Notes: a model not told the origin generated them from the letters alone. 64,000 nt of DNA from Candidatus Bilophila faecipullorum (GCA_944326695.1 CALVEZ010000007.1:1-64000), one strand, 5' to 3'; shown: positions 1 through 8,930, numbered from the stretch's first letter. Translations and numbers: made by a program.

Positions 1-11
1 AGGGTGGCGCT

Positions 12-383
12 GTGAGCGAGGTGTGGGTGAGTTATCCCGAGCTTGCGGAGACTCTCGGGGATACGGGCGCAAGCCTCCTGTGCGCGGCCGTGGGCGGGGC
101 CTCCATGTTCGTTCCCCGCGCGCCCGTGCCGGGGAGTTACCTTACCGCGCTGCTCGGCATGGAGCGCATGGACCGTCTCTGCGCCGCATTCGGCGGCCTG
201 CGCATCGTCGTACCAAACCGCCGCCGGGAACCTTACAAGGACCGGATCATCCGTATGCTGGACGCGGGGAAGTCGCCGGGTACCATCGCCCTTGAGCTTG
301 GCGTGACGGAACGCTACGTGCGCTTCGTCGCGCAGCAGGCAAAGAAACAGCCCAAGCCGCAAGAGCAACTCAGGCTGTGGTGA
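12..383 (+). CDS. Mor/C-family phage late transcription activator
   Basis: A 123-residue protein with a GTG start that resembles the Mor/C activators of Mu-like phages, which bind DNA as dimers and switch on middle or late phage transcription. The N-terminal two thirds match the Mor dimerization region in layout. A basic helix-turn-helix fills about residues 70-110 (IALELGVTERYVRFV). It stands just ahead of the lysis and head genes, which suits control of the late operon. The gene may begin upstream of the window; the start is chosen because it is the first in frame here. Family call is from sequence pattern only. Confidence 0.75.
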   Translation: MSEVWVSYPELAETLGDTGASLLCAAVGGASMFVPRAPVPGSYLTALLGMERMDRLCAAFGGLRIVVPNRRREPYKDRIIRMLDAGKSPGTIALELGVTERYVRFVAQQAKKQPKPQEQLRLW

Positions 384-408
384 AGGGGCCTTTCGGGGGG
401 GAGAGAGG

Positions 409-849
409 TCAGGCTTGCATACGATTGCAATATTCCCGGGTGGCGACGGCGATCAAGCCGGAACGGGTAAGGCCGAGTTCCGCCGCCACGCTGTCGATGC
501 GTTCGACGATGACGGGTTTGAGCGAAATGGACAGCCGGACCGGGGCCGCTTCTTTCTTTTTCACGTCGGCGACCACGAATTGATACAGCCTTCCCTCGGG
601 GAGGGGATACCCTTCTTCCCTTGCATCCGCTTCGTCCTTTTGGCGGGCCTGCTCAAGGCTCGAAGGATCGGGGAGCGGATCGCCATCCTCAATCATACTG
701 CCGATATGGAGGCTCAACGCTTCCTGCCCCATGCGGAGGGCATCCTCAAGGGATGCGCCCTGCGATACGCAGCCGGGCAAGTCCGCAAAGGTTACGTCAT
801 AGCGTCCACTTCCATCATTATGCGGTGTAAACGTCGCCGGATAGTACAT
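409..849 (-). CDS. hicB: HicB-family antitoxin
   Basis: A 146-residue protein with the HicB layout: an N-terminal partial RNase H-like fold that neutralizes HicA (about 1-70, including DVTFADLPGC and SLEDAL) and a C-terminal ribbon-helix-helix type segment (about 105-146, LSISLKPVIVERID) for autoregulation. The ATG at 849 is preceded by a good AAGGAGAAG ribosome site, so a longer reading frame reaching 1050 is not used. It lies 53 bp downstream of hicA on the same strand. The module points against the surrounding phage operon, as expected for a cargo gene with its own promoter. Confidence 0.88.
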   Translation of the reverse strand: MYYPATFTPHNDGSGRYDVTFADLPGCVSQGASLEDALRMGQEALSLHIGSMIEDGDPLPDPSSLEQARQKDEADAREEGYPLPEGRLYQFVVADVKKKEAAPVRLSISLKPVIVERIDSVAAELGLTRSGLIAVATREYCNRMQA

Positions 850-902
850 AGCTTCTCCTTGCAGGTGCAGGCTGAGGGAGGGGGAGCTTGCCCCCTCCTG
901 TG

Positions 903-1091
903 TTACCTCAGCCGTACCCCGCTTTGCTTTTCGATACTTCTCAGGGTTCCGATGCTGAGGTCTTTGGCCGGGTGGACGATGGTGACCTTTCCCGGTTTGG
1001 TAGGGTGCTTCATCTGGTAATGGTCGCCTGTCGTTTTCACGTGGTACCAACCATCTTCCTCAAGCCGTTTGATGATTTCCCTGCTGGTCAT
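903..1091 (-). CDS. hicA: HicA-family mRNA interferase toxin
   Basis: A 62-residue HicA toxin, a small double-stranded-RNA-binding-fold ribonuclease that cleaves mRNA during stress or when HicB is lost. The GWYHVKTTGDHYQMKHP segment contains the conserved glycine and the catalytic histidine (His24). The ATG at 1091 has an excellent GGAGGGG ribosome site. It is first in a toxin-antitoxin operon and is followed by hicB. In prophages such pairs may stabilize the element or limit other phages; the role here is not shown by sequence. Confidence 0.9.
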   Translation of the reverse strand: MTSREIIKRLEEDGWYHVKTTGDHYQMKHPTKPGKVTIVHPAKDLSIGTLRSIEKQSGVRLR

Positions 1092-1112
1092 TTCGTCCCC
1101 TCCGTAGAAATA

Positions 1113-1141
1113 TATGTATGCAAAAATTATGTTTTTGTCAA
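1113..1141 (-). promoter_or_regulatory. Predicted hicAB promoter
   Basis: In the AT-rich stretch upstream of hicA the reverse strand shows TTGACA (1136-1141), a 17-nt spacer and TACATA (1113-1118). This is a sigma-70-like promoter placed 22 bp before the hicA start. The perfect -35 and ideal spacing support it; the -10 is weak. Confidence 0.55.
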
Positions 1142-1253
1142 TAAAAATTACATAAAAAATAGATAATAGAGGCAGGAATGGATTTCCCCGGAACAATTTC
1201 AGGGTGCCGCCTCCTCCCCCTGCCGTGGCATGGTGGGCGCAGGAGGATTTTTT

Positions 1254-1616
1254 ATGCACTACAGCGAAGCCCGGTGGTCCGGGAAATGGCCGAACTTCAC
1301 CCCGAAGGAGATCGCCTGCAAATGCTGCGGGGAGATCGCCGTGGATGAGGAGAGCATGGACGCGCTCCAGCGGCTGCGGGACAGGTGGGGAGAACCGCTC
1401 GTCATCAACAGCGGGCACCGCTGCTTCAAGCACAACAAGGAAGTGGGGGGCGCGCCCTTCTCGCAACACCTCACCCTCGCCTTTGACATCCGTATGCCCA
1501 AGGAACGGCACGAAGCCTTCGTCAAGCTGGCGAAGCAGTGCGGGTTCCGGGGCATCGGCCACCGCGAATACGACACCTTCGTGCACCTCGACATGGGACC
1601 GGAACGGGAGTGGTGA
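1254..1616 (+). CDS. Phage endolysin, peptidase M15-type
   Basis: A 120-residue peptidoglycan peptidase of the M15 (VanY/D-Ala-D-Ala carboxypeptidase-like) family used to degrade the wall at lysis. Zinc ligands fit His72 and Asp78 (SQHLTLAFD) and His111 (VHLDMG); the SGHRCFKHN segment is also typical. ATG at 1254 has AGGAGG seven bases upstream, so an upstream GTG/ATG in frame is rejected. It begins a four-gene lysis cassette; its stop overlaps the next start (ATGA). It lacks a signal peptide, so it needs the holin for export. Confidence 0.88.
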   Translation: MHYSEARWSGKWPNFTPKEIACKCCGEIAVDEESMDALQRLRDRWGEPLVINSGHRCFKHNKEVGGAPFSQHLTLAFDIRMPKERHEAFVKLAKQCGFRGIGHREYDTFVHLDMGPEREW

Positions 1617-1954
1617 TGAACGCCGGGCGTATCGTCTGCGTGCTCCTCGCCGCCGTCTGTGTTGCCCTTGGCGTGTGGGCGTCCATCCTTACGGGGCAGC
1701 GGGACGTTGCCCGGCAGGGTGCGGCGGCATGGCAAGAGAGCGCGGAGAAAAACCGGGCGGCGCTCGAAGACATGACGGCGACGCACGCGAAGCTCCAGAC
1801 GGCGCTTGAGGAACGTGAGGAAGCGCTCTCGACGCTGGAACAGGACCGGGAGCGGCAGCGCGTGAAGCTGCGGGAGGCCATGCGGAATGACAGCAAGACC
1901 CGCGATTGGGGCGGCGTTGTTCTGCCTTCTTTCGTTGACGGGATGCTCAGGTAA
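1616..1954 (+). CDS. Rz-like inner-membrane spanin
   Basis: A 112-residue protein with an N-terminal membrane anchor (about residues 5-25) followed by a charged coiled coil rich in Glu, Gln, Lys and Arg (about 35-95). This is the i-spanin plan: with the lipoprotein spanin it bridges the periplasm and fuses inner and outer membranes in the last lysis step. It overlaps the endolysin stop by one base and contains the start of the o-spanin gene in another frame. Confidence 0.82.
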   Translation: MNAGRIVCVLLAAVCVALGVWASILTGQRDVARQGAAAWQESAEKNRAALEDMTATHAKLQTALEEREEALSTLEQDRERQRVKLREAMRNDSKTRDWGGVVLPSFVDGMLR

Positions 1955-2147
1955 GCCCGTGGCTACCGCACCTGTCATCATCCGGCAGGAAGTACCTGCC
2001 CACCTGATTGCTGAAACGCCCATCCCCTTGTGGGACGGCGTGACGAATGCCGATCTGGTCGAGTACGCGCTGGACCTGCGGCGCTCGCTCGGGGCGTGCA
2101 ATGCGGATAAGGCGGCGATACGGGCCGCAACCGGGAAGGAACGATGA
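1887..2147 (+). CDS. Rz1-like outer-membrane lipoprotein spanin
   Basis: An 86-residue lipoprotein with a short signal peptide and lipobox ending LTGC, lipidated Cys20. It begins 68 bp inside the Rz-like gene in a different frame, the embedded Rz/Rz1 arrangement. The mature protein would sit in the outer membrane and pair with the i-spanin. It is longer than lambda Rz1 and less proline-rich. Its stop overlaps the holin start. Confidence 0.82.
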   Translation: MTARPAIGAALFCLLSLTGCSGKPVATAPVIIRQEVPAHLIAETPIPLWDGVTNADLVEYALDLRRSLGACNADKAAIRAATGKER

Positions 2148-2641
2148 TGCAGCCGCCCGCCCCTTTGGAGGGGCTTGCCTACTACACGCAAAGCCTGCTG
2201 GCCTTGTGGCCGGAAAAGGCCGTCATCGGTTCGTGCGTCGCGGGTGCCGTTTCGCTGTTCGGCGGGGATGCGCTTCTGCTGTGGCTGCTCGTGTCCATGC
2301 TGATCGCGGATTTCGCCTTTGGCCTCGCGGATGCCGTGCGGCGCAGGCATTTCCGCTGCCGGATGCTGGCGCACGGTGCGCTCAAGTTCCCGGCCTACTG
2401 CCTGTATCTGCTGCTTGTCGGCGTGGTCAACGTGAGCCTGTCCCGGTCTGTGGGTCTTGAGATGCCTTTCCTCAACCTCTTTGTGGCCTACCTGATCATG
2501 ACGGACGCGGTGTCGGTCATCGGGCATATGCAGCGGCTCGGCATCCCGATTCCGGCGTTGCTGCGGCGCATCGTACTGCGGGGCAGGCATCGGGTGGAGC
2601 GGGGCGTTTCCCGTGCGCTGGAGGATGACGATGCCGCCTAG
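2144..2641 (+). CDS. Phage holin-like membrane protein
   Basis: A 165-residue protein with three or four hydrophobic helices (about residues 25-40, 43-63, 78-95 and 105-125) and a basic C-terminal tail, like the phage holin-4/TcdE-type family. Position directly after the spanin genes and overlap by ATGATG support a lysis-timing role: it would open the inner membrane for the unsignalled endolysin. ATG codons at 2144 and 2147 are both usable, which could allow dual starts as in some holins. Exact family is inferred. Confidence 0.72.
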   Translation: MMQPPAPLEGLAYYTQSLLALWPEKAVIGSCVAGAVSLFGGDALLLWLLVSMLIADFAFGLADAVRRRHFRCRMLAHGALKFPAYCLYLLLVGVVNVSLSRSVGLEMPFLNLFVAYLIMTDAVSVIGHMQRLGIPIPALLRRIVLRGRHRVERGVSRALEDDDAA

Positions 2642-2748
2642 ACCGGAAGAATTCGGAGGAGGGGGGGATCAAATGTCTGGAACGCCGAGTTCTGTGACCG
2701 CGTGTGCCCCTTCGCGTGCGGTTTCTGAAAAATTTTGGGGGGTAATTT

Positions 2749-3051
2749 GTGGGCAGGCATGGCGGCATGTACGGGGCGCAATGGCGCGGGGCGCGGGTAG
2801 CCTTTCTTCGGGAACATCCCTTTTGCGCGATGTGCGGGAAAGCCCTGCGCGGCCGGGACGCCGTGGTTGACCATATCGTTCCCCACCGTGGGGACGCCGC
2901 GTTGTTCTGGGACGAGGGCAACTGGCAGGCGCTGTGCAAGTTCTGCCACGACTCGCGCAAGCAGCGGGTGGAACACGGGGGACTTGTCGGCGGGCATGAC
3001 GAGAACGGGATGCCTCTGGACAGGGCGCATCCTTGGAATGTGGGGATGTGA
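2749..3051 (+). CDS. Phage HNH endonuclease
   Basis: A 100-residue HNH nuclease of the kind encoded beside terminase genes of HK97-like phages, where it nicks DNA and helps terminase at packaging. Cys26/Cys29 and Cys63/Cys66 form the zinc knuckles around the catalytic DHIVPHRGD core. Start is a GTG with a G-rich ribosome site upstream; an internal ATG at 2767 is possible. Its stop overlaps the small terminase start by one base. The preceding 107 bp hold no convincing gene. Confidence 0.85.
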   Translation: MGRHGGMYGAQWRGARVAFLREHPFCAMCGKALRGRDAVVDHIVPHRGDAALFWDEGNWQALCKFCHDSRKQRVEHGGLVGGHDENGMPLDRAHPWNVGM

Positions 3052-3482
3052 TGGGCGCGCGAGGCCCGGAACCGGAACAGTCAAGGCGGCTGCGGATGAT
3101 GACGCCCGCCGGGAGTTTTTTTCCGCACCCGGAGGGCATGTCCGACGAGGCGGCCGAACTGTGGCGGTACATCGTGGACGCGCACCCGCGAGGCTATTTT
3201 CAGGCCGGGGACGTGCCCCTGCTGCGGGCCTACTGCGAAGAGTACGCGCGGCGCAACCGGGCGGAGCGGATGCTTGCGGAGCAGGGGGAGGTCATTGAAA
3301 CGGCCTCGGGCGCAGTGAAGCGCAACCCGTGGCATGAAGTTCTGGTGAACAGCAACAGTTCCCTGAGCCAGTTGGCGACGAAGCTGCGGCTGTGCGTAAA
3401 CAGCCGCATCAGCGCCAGGGACGCGGGGAAAACCGGAGAACAACCGAAGCCCAAACGGGCCGGGCTGATGTTTGGAGCCTAG
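3051..3482 (+). CDS. Terminase small subunit, P27-like
   Basis: A 143-residue protein with the P27 small-terminase pattern: an N-terminal GARGPEPEQ segment, a helical middle (LWRYIVDAHPRGYFQAGDVPLL) and a C-terminal LGLMFG-like end (RAGLMFGA). It recognizes packaging-site DNA and delivers it to the large subunit. The ATG at 3051 overlaps the HNH stop; a slightly earlier ATG at 3033 lies inside the HNH gene and is less likely. Confidence 0.85.
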   Translation: MGARGPEPEQSRRLRMMTPAGSFFPHPEGMSDEAAELWRYIVDAHPRGYFQAGDVPLLRAYCEEYARRNRAERMLAEQGEVIETASGAVKRNPWHEVLVNSNSSLSQLATKLRLCVNSRISARDAGKTGEQPKPKRAGLMFGA

Positions 3483-5054
3483 ATGACCAGAGCGGAGAAA
3501 ATGATTGCCTTCATCGAAACCCTGCGGACGCCGGACGGCGAGGGTGTGGGGCGACCGTTCGTGCTGCGCGGATGGCAGAAGGCGATCATCCGGGAGGTCT
3601 ACGACGCCGAGGATGCCGAGGGCCGCCGCGTGGCGCGACAAGCCGTGCTGTCAATGGCCCGCAAGAACGGCAAGACGGCGCTGGTGGCGGGGCTGTGCCT
3701 TGCGCACCTGTGCGGGCCGGAAGCCGTCAGGAACGGCCAGCTTTATTCCGTGGCCTACGACCGGGAGCAGGCGTCCGTGCTCTTCAAGCTCATGACGGCG
3801 ATGATTTACATGGACGAGGAGTTGTGCGAGCGCCTCAACGTCATTGAGTCGCGCAAGAAGCTCATCGACCCGGTGAGCGGTTCGGAGTTTACGGCTCTTT
3901 CGAGCGAGACGAAGGGCAAGCACGGCAAATCGTCATCCTTCATCGTCTTTGACGAACTCGCGCAGTTCGGTGCGGACCGTGAACTGTACGACGTGATGAT
4001 GACCTCGCGGGGCGCGCACGCCGAGCCTCTTGTGTGGTGCATCTCTACGCAGGCTGTCAACGACGCGGCCGTCCTTTCCGAACTCGTGGATTACGGTTTG
4101 AAGGTGAACCGGGGTGAAATCGACGATCCGAAGTTCAAGGTCTTCCTGTTTTCGGTGCCGATGGACGCGGACCCGTGGGAAGAGTCCAACTGGCCTATGG
4201 CGAACCCCGCCCTCGGCGATTTCCGTTCTCTGGAGGAGATGCGCGACACGGCGGAGAAGGCGAAACGGATGCCCGCGGCGGAAGCGGCCTTCCGTAACCT
4301 CTATCTGAATCAGCGTGTGGACGGCGCGGCGCACTTCATCACGCCGGACGTGTGGGCCCGCAGCGGCGGAGAGCCGGATGCGTCGCTTTTCGAGGAACGG
4401 CCCGTTTACGGCGGCCTCGATCTGTCCGGCAAGAACGACCTGACGGCGCTGGTGCTGACGACGCAGGACGGGGAGGGGCGTCGGCATGTCCTGCCGCTGT
4501 TCTGGACCCCGGAGGAAGGCATCCGCGACCGTGCGGACCGCGACCGGGTGCCCTACGACGCCTGGGCGCGGGAGGGCTTTTTGCTGACCACGCCGGGCCG
4601 GACCATCGACTATCGTTTCGTGGCCCACGAGATAGTGAAACTGCACGCCGTTATGGACATCGCCGGATTGAAGTTCGACCGCTGGCGCATCGACGATATG
4701 GTCCGGGCCCTGCGCGAGGAAGGCGTGGAGGCATGGATCGAGGGCCGGGACGCTCCTGTTGCCGGGGGCCTGCGCCTCATCCCGCACGGGCAGGGCTTCC
4801 GGGACATGAACCCGGCGGTGGAAACCTTGGAGGACGTGCTTGCCGAAGGAGCCATGCGCCACGGGATGCACCCCGTTCTGACAATGTGCGCCTCGAACGT
4901 GCGGGTACAGCGGGACCCGAGCGGGAACCGCAAGTTCGACAAGATCAAGAGTACGGGCCGTATCGACGGCATCGTCGCGCTGGCGATGGCCTTGAATGGG
5001 GCCGTGTGCGGCGTCCCTGAGGAAGAGGATACGTTCTTCGCGGAGGCGTGGTGA
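3483..5054 (+). CDS. Terminase large subunit
   Basis: A 523-residue packaging motor. The ATPase domain carries a Walker A motif ARKNGKT (59-65) and Walker B FIVFDE (154-159). The C-terminal nuclease domain begins around GGLDLSGKNDLTAL (about 312-326), whose aspartate would bind metal. Length and motifs match HK97-type TerL (Terminase_1 family). It begins one base after the small subunit stop and overlaps the portal start by ATGA, so the packaging genes are translationally coupled. Confidence 0.93.
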   Translation: MTRAEKMIAFIETLRTPDGEGVGRPFVLRGWQKAIIREVYDAEDAEGRRVARQAVLSMARKNGKTALVAGLCLAHLCGPEAVRNGQLYSVAYDREQASVLFKLMTAMIYMDEELCERLNVIESRKKLIDPVSGSEFTALSSETKGKHGKSSSFIVFDELAQFGADRELYDVMMTSRGAHAEPLVWCISTQAVNDAAVLSELVDYGLKVNRGEIDDPKFKVFLFSVPMDADPWEESNWPMANPALGDFRSLEEMRDTAEKAKRMPAAEAAFRNLYLNQRVDGAAHFITPDVWARSGGEPDASLFEERPVYGGLDLSGKNDLTALVLTTQDGEGRRHVLPLFWTPEEGIRDRADRDRVPYDAWAREGFLLTTPGRTIDYRFVAHEIVKLHAVMDIAGLKFDRWRIDDMVRALREEGVEAWIEGRDAPVAGGLRLIPHGQGFRDMNPAVETLEDVLAEGAMRHGMHPVLTMCASNVRVQRDPSGNRKFDKIKSTGRIDGIVALAMALNGAVCGVPEEEDTFFAEAW

Positions 5055-6286
5055 TGGGCCTTTTCAGTTGGTTGCGCAAATCCGGGCCGGAATCGGCGGG
5101 CGACTACGGCCAGCTTGTGGACCTCTTCGGGGGTGGGGCGGCGCGCAGCGGCGTGACCGTGAATGCGCGCACGGCTCTGGAATGTTCCGCGGTGCTGGCC
5201 TGCGTGCGGGTGATCGCCAACGGGCTGGCGCAGGTGCCCTTCAAGCTCTACCGGGCCGAGGGGCGGAACCGCCATCCCGCCGTGGGGCATGGGCTCTACG
5301 ACCTCGTGGACATGGCCCCCAACGACTTCCAGACGGCCTTCGAGTTCCGGCACATGCTGGCCTTGCACCTGTGCCTCACCGGAAACGCCTACGTCTGGCT
5401 GAACAGGGTAGGGGGCCGCATCATCGAAATGCTGCCCTATCCGCCGGGTTCGGTATCCATCGAGCGGGACGGCTGGACGCTGACCTACCGGATCACGACG
5501 CAGGACAAGCGTTTCATCACGGTGCCCGCCGGGGACATGTGGCATATCCGCTGGCTGTCGTGGGACGGGGTATCCGGGCTTGATGGGGTACGGCTGGCGC
5601 GGGAAGCCGTCGGGCTGTCCCTCGCGCTGGAAGCGCATGGGGCTTCGGCCTTCAAGAGCGGGGTGCGGCTTTCGGGCGTGCTGTCCACGGACCAGCGGCT
5701 GACGGACGGCCAACGGGCGGACCTCAAAAAGGCATGGTACGCCGCCTATGGAGGCGCGGAGAACACGGGCAAGGCCGCGGTGCTCGGCTTCGGCATGAAG
5801 TGGACACCCCTGTCCATCCCCAACGACGCCGCGCAGTACGTGGAATCGCGCCAGTATCAGGTTGAGGAGGTCTGCCGTGCCTTCGGCGTCCTGCCGATCA
5901 TGGTGGGGCGTTCGGACAAGGCCAGCACTTACGCCAGCGCGGAGCAGATGTTTTTGCAGCACGCCGTCCACACGTTGGGGCCTTGGTACGCCTGCCTCGA
6001 AAAGAGCGCTTCCCGCTGGCTTTTGAGCGATGAGGAGCGGCGGGATGGCTACTACTTCAAGTTCAACGTCAACGGCCTCATGCGGGGCGCGGCCAAGGAC
6101 CGGGCCGAGTTCTACACCCGGCTCTACGGCGTGGGCGCGCTTTCGCCCAACGACATCCGAGAGCTTGAGGACATGAACCCTTACGAGGGCGGCGACGAGT
6201 ACCGCGTGCCCCTGAACATGGCCGAGCCGGGGACGGACGGCGACCACGCCGAAAAGGGCGAAGGAGACGAGGATGGAAAGGCTTGA
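5054..6286 (+). CDS. HK97-family portal protein
   Basis: A 410-residue portal protein, the dodecameric ring through which DNA enters the capsid and to which the tail joins. The VLACVRVIANGLAQVPFKLY segment, the LTGNAYVWLNR block and the ASTYASAEQ motif are typical of the family. The C-terminal 25 residues are acidic and low in complexity. The ATG at 5054 overlaps the terminase stop; six bases upstream a GTG is in frame but has no better ribosome site. Overlaps the protease gene by 14 bp. Confidence 0.93.
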   Translation: MGLFSWLRKSGPESAGDYGQLVDLFGGGAARSGVTVNARTALECSAVLACVRVIANGLAQVPFKLYRAEGRNRHPAVGHGLYDLVDMAPNDFQTAFEFRHMLALHLCLTGNAYVWLNRVGGRIIEMLPYPPGSVSIERDGWTLTYRITTQDKRFITVPAGDMWHIRWLSWDGVSGLDGVRLAREAVGLSLALEAHGASAFKSGVRLSGVLSTDQRLTDGQRADLKKAWYAAYGGAENTGKAAVLGFGMKWTPLSIPNDAAQYVESRQYQVEEVCRAFGVLPIMVGRSDKASTYASAEQMFLQHAVHTLGPWYACLEKSASRWLLSDEERRDGYYFKFNVNGLMRGAAKDRAEFYTRLYGVGALSPNDIRELEDMNPYEGGDEYRVPLNMAEPGTDGDHAEKGEGDEDGKA

Positions 6287-6965
6287 TTGCGGCCTTGTCG
6301 AGCTAAGGGCCGCCCCCGACGCGGGGCCGGAGGCCATGACTTTCAGCGGTTACGGGGCCGTCTTTGGGAACGTGGACGCCTACGGTGACGTGATCGCCAA
6401 GGGTGCCTTCGACCGGAGCATCGCGGACTTCAAGGCGTCCGGCGCGTGGCCGGCCATGCTTTCGCAGCATGGCGGCTGGGACATGAGCGCGGAATCCCTG
6501 ACGCCCATCGGCGTGTGGACGGAGATGCGCGAGGACGGGCACGGGCTCTACGTCGAGGGCAGGCTTGCGGACACGCCGCGCGGCCGCGAGATGTACGCGC
6601 TCATGAAGATGACGCCGCGCCCGGCCATCAACGGCCTGTCCATCGGCTTCCGGGCCGTGGAGTGGACGAAGCGGAGCAAGCCGGATGAGCCGCGGCGCAC
6701 GTTGAAGCGGGTTGATCTGGTGGAGCTTTCCCTCGTCACCTTTCCGGCCAACGGCAAGGCGCGGGTGACGGGGGTGAAGGGCGAAGCGGGCGGCCCGTCC
6801 GTGCGCGACGCCGAGAAAGCCCTGCGGGACGCCGGGTTTTCGCGGGTACAGGCAAAAGCCATCCTTGCCGACGGCTTCAAGGCCATGCCTCTGCGGGACG
6901 CCGAGGAAGGCGCAGACGAACTTGCCGCGCTGGTGCGGCGCAACATCACGGCCCTCAGAGGGTAG
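6273..6965 (+). CDS. HK97-family prohead protease
   Basis: A 230-residue serine protease that trims the capsid scaffold segment during head maturation. Expected features are visible: the SGYGAVFGNVDAYGDVIAKGAF start, the catalytic His in LSQHGGWD (about 66), the catalytic Ser in NGLSIGFR (about 117) and VELSLVTFPAN. About 60 C-terminal residues are probably scaffold-like and removable. It lies between portal and capsid genes as usual. Confidence 0.92.
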   Translation: MERLDCGLVELRAAPDAGPEAMTFSGYGAVFGNVDAYGDVIAKGAFDRSIADFKASGAWPAMLSQHGGWDMSAESLTPIGVWTEMREDGHGLYVEGRLADTPRGREMYALMKMTPRPAINGLSIGFRAVEWTKRSKPDEPRRTLKRVDLVELSLVTFPANGKARVTGVKGEAGGPSVRDAEKALRDAGFSRVQAKAILADGFKAMPLRDAEEGADELAALVRRNITALRG

Positions 6966-6974
6966 GAGTTTTGC

Positions 6975-8189
6975 ATGGACAAGGAATTGAAGGAGCTTCT
7001 TGAGGAGCAGGGCAGGGCGTTCGAGGACTTCAAAAAGTCCAACGACGAGCTTTTGCAGGCCAAGGCCGAAGGCAAGGCCGTTTCCGAGCTTGAGGCCCGA
7101 GTGGAAGCCGCCGACGCGGAGATCGCCCGGCTGTCGAAGGCGCTGGACGAAGTGGCGAAGAAGGCCAACCGTCCCGGCGCGGCGGGCGACGGGGAAAAGG
7201 CCCGCATCGAGGCCGAGCACAAGGAAGCATGGCTCGGCTGGGTCCGCAAGGGCAGCGACGCCGGGCTTGCCGATCTGGAAGCCAAAGCGATCAGCGTAGG
7301 CACGCCTTCGGATGGCGGTTACGCCGTGCCCGTCGAACAGGACCGGGAAATCCTGCGCCTGCTGCGCGAACAGTCGCCCATGCGTCAGGTCTGCCGTGTG
7401 GTGACCATCGGCACGGAAGACTTCCGCAAGCTGGTCAATCTCGGCGGCACGGCTTCCGGCTGGGTAGGCGAAAAGGTGTCCCGTTCCGAAACGGCCACGG
7501 CGAAGTTCGCGGAACTCAAGCCCGTGTTCGGGGAAATCTACGCCAACCCCGCCGTGACCCAGAAGGCGCTGGACGACCTCTTTTTCAACGTCGAATCCGA
7601 GCTTGCGATGGATATTGCCCTTGAATTCGCGGAGCAGGAAAGCAGGGCGTTCCTCACGGGTGACGGGACCGATAAGCCCAAAGGACTTTTGGCGTATCCG
7701 CAGGGGGAAGAGGATGACAAAAGCCGTCCCTTCGGCACGCTGCAATGCCTCAAGACCGGGGTGGCGGACGGCTTCAAGGCGTCCGGCCCCGCCGACGATC
7801 TTATCGATCTCATCTATGCCCTGAAGAAAGGCCATCGCACCGGAGCGCAATGGATGCTGAACAGCAAGACCCTCTCCGTCATCCGCAAATGGAAGGACAG
7901 CGACGGGAATTATCTGTGGCAGCCCGCCCTGACCGCCGGGCAGCCTTCGCAAATCCTCGGCTACGGCATCGTGGAGAACGAGGACATGCCGGACGTGGGA
8001 GCCAACGCCGCGCCCGTGCTGTTCGGCAACTACGCCCGCGCCTACTGGATTTTCGACCGCATCGGCATCCGCAGCCTGCGCGACCCCTTCACCAACAAGC
8101 CATATGTCCACTTCTACACCACGAAGCGCGTGGGAGGGATGCTGGCCGACTCCGAGGCCGTGAAAATCCTCAAGTGCGCGGCGGCGTAA
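6975..8189 (+). CDS. HK97-fold major capsid protein
   Basis: A 404-residue capsid protein. The first 75 or so residues form a charged coiled coil, the delta-domain scaffold cut off by the protease. The rest matches the HK97 fold, with SDGGYAVPVEQDREILRLL, the E-loop region and the C-terminal DPFTNKPYVHFYTTKRVGG block. About 415 copies are expected in a T=7 head. The start is an ATG after GGTAGGAG. Confidence 0.94.
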   Translation: MDKELKELLEEQGRAFEDFKKSNDELLQAKAEGKAVSELEARVEAADAEIARLSKALDEVAKKANRPGAAGDGEKARIEAEHKEAWLGWVRKGSDAGLADLEAKAISVGTPSDGGYAVPVEQDREILRLLREQSPMRQVCRVVTIGTEDFRKLVNLGGTASGWVGEKVSRSETATAKFAELKPVFGEIYANPAVTQKALDDLFFNVESELAMDIALEFAEQESRAFLTGDGTDKPKGLLAYPQGEEDDKSRPFGTLQCLKTGVADGFKASGPADDLIDLIYALKKGHRTGAQWMLNSKTLSVIRKWKDSDGNYLWQPALTAGQPSQILGYGIVENEDMPDVGANAAPVLFGNYARAYWIFDRIGIRSLRDPFTNKPYVHFYTTKRVGGMLADSEAVKILKCAAA

Positions 8190-8200
8190 GGGGCATCGCC

Positions 8201-8368
8201 ATGAAGGTCATGCTGACGCGGCCCTTCCGCTACTGGCGGCACGGCTACGCCCCGGAGGATTATCCAGCCGGGGAAGTGGAGATGGACGCGGAGTCCGCGA
8301 AGTCAGCCGGGCAATGCGGCGTGACGGCGCGGCCCGACCCCAAAAAGAAAGAACGCAAGGACGCCTGA
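8201..8368 (+). CDS. Small head-region protein of unknown function
   Basis: A 55-residue basic protein between the capsid and connector genes, ending in a Lys-rich tail. It is in the right place for a head decoration or small assembly protein, but no family is recognized. Tight packing (11 bp after the capsid stop, one base before the connector start) supports it as a gene. Confidence 0.6.
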   Translation: MKVMLTRPFRYWRHGYAPEDYPAGEVEMDAESAKSAGQCGVTARPDPKKKERKDA

Positions 8369-8369
8369 C

Positions 8370-8930
8370 ATGGACGCCATCCGCCTCCTGACCCCGCCCG
8401 TGTCCGAGCCCGTGACGCTCGAACAGGCCCGGAACTTCGTCCGCGTTGACAGCGACGATGACGACGCTCTCCTGCGCGGGCTGATCACGGCGGCCCGGCA
8501 GGAGGCCGAGGCCGTCACCGGGCGCGTGCTCGGCGATTCGGCATGGGCCGTGGCCGTGCCCCCGCTGTCCGGCCCCTTCGAGGTGCCGCTTGTCCCCTGC
8601 ACGGCGCTGACAGCGGTGGAGGCGGAGGGTATGGCCGTGGCGCCCGGCCTCTACGCCTTTGCGCCCTCCGGCCTCTCTCCGCAGGAATCGCCGCTGCGCG
8701 CCGTCTTCACGCCCGGCCTGGACTTCCCGCAGGGGGAAACCCTGCTCACGGTGCGGGCGGGCTACCCGGTGGACCGCTTCCCCGAGCCCATCCGCCAATG
8801 GATGCTGGTACGGATCGGCACGCTCTACGAGCAGCGGGAGAGCTTCGCCGTGGGGTCGAACTTCAACGAATTTGGGCGGTCATTCGTGGACTGCCTGCTT
8901 GATCCCTATGTCGTCGCGGGAGGTTTCTGA
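8370..8930 (+). CDS. Head-tail connector, gp6/phiE125 gp8-like
   Basis: A 186-residue connector subunit that extends the portal ring. The N-terminal pattern (PVTLEQARNFVRVDSDDDDALLRGLITAARQEAE split across helices) is that of gp6-like connector proteins, and the LTVRAGYP and IRQWMLVRIGTLYEQRE segments match the phiE125 gp8 group. It overlaps the next start by one base. Confidence 0.85.
   Translation: MDAIRLLTPPVSEPVTLEQARNFVRVDSDDDDALLRGLITAARQEAEAVTGRVLGDSAWAVAVPPLSGPFEVPLVPCTALTAVEAEGMAVAPGLYAFAPSGLSPQESPLRAVFTPGLDFPQGETLLTVRAGYPVDRFPEPIRQWMLVRIGTLYEQRESFAVGSNFNEFGRSFVDCLLDPYVVAGGF

Noticed and set aside
4610..6337. 575-codon reverse-strand frame across terminase and portal
   Set aside because: GC-rich shadow of two well-supported genes; Arg/Pro/His-rich composition.
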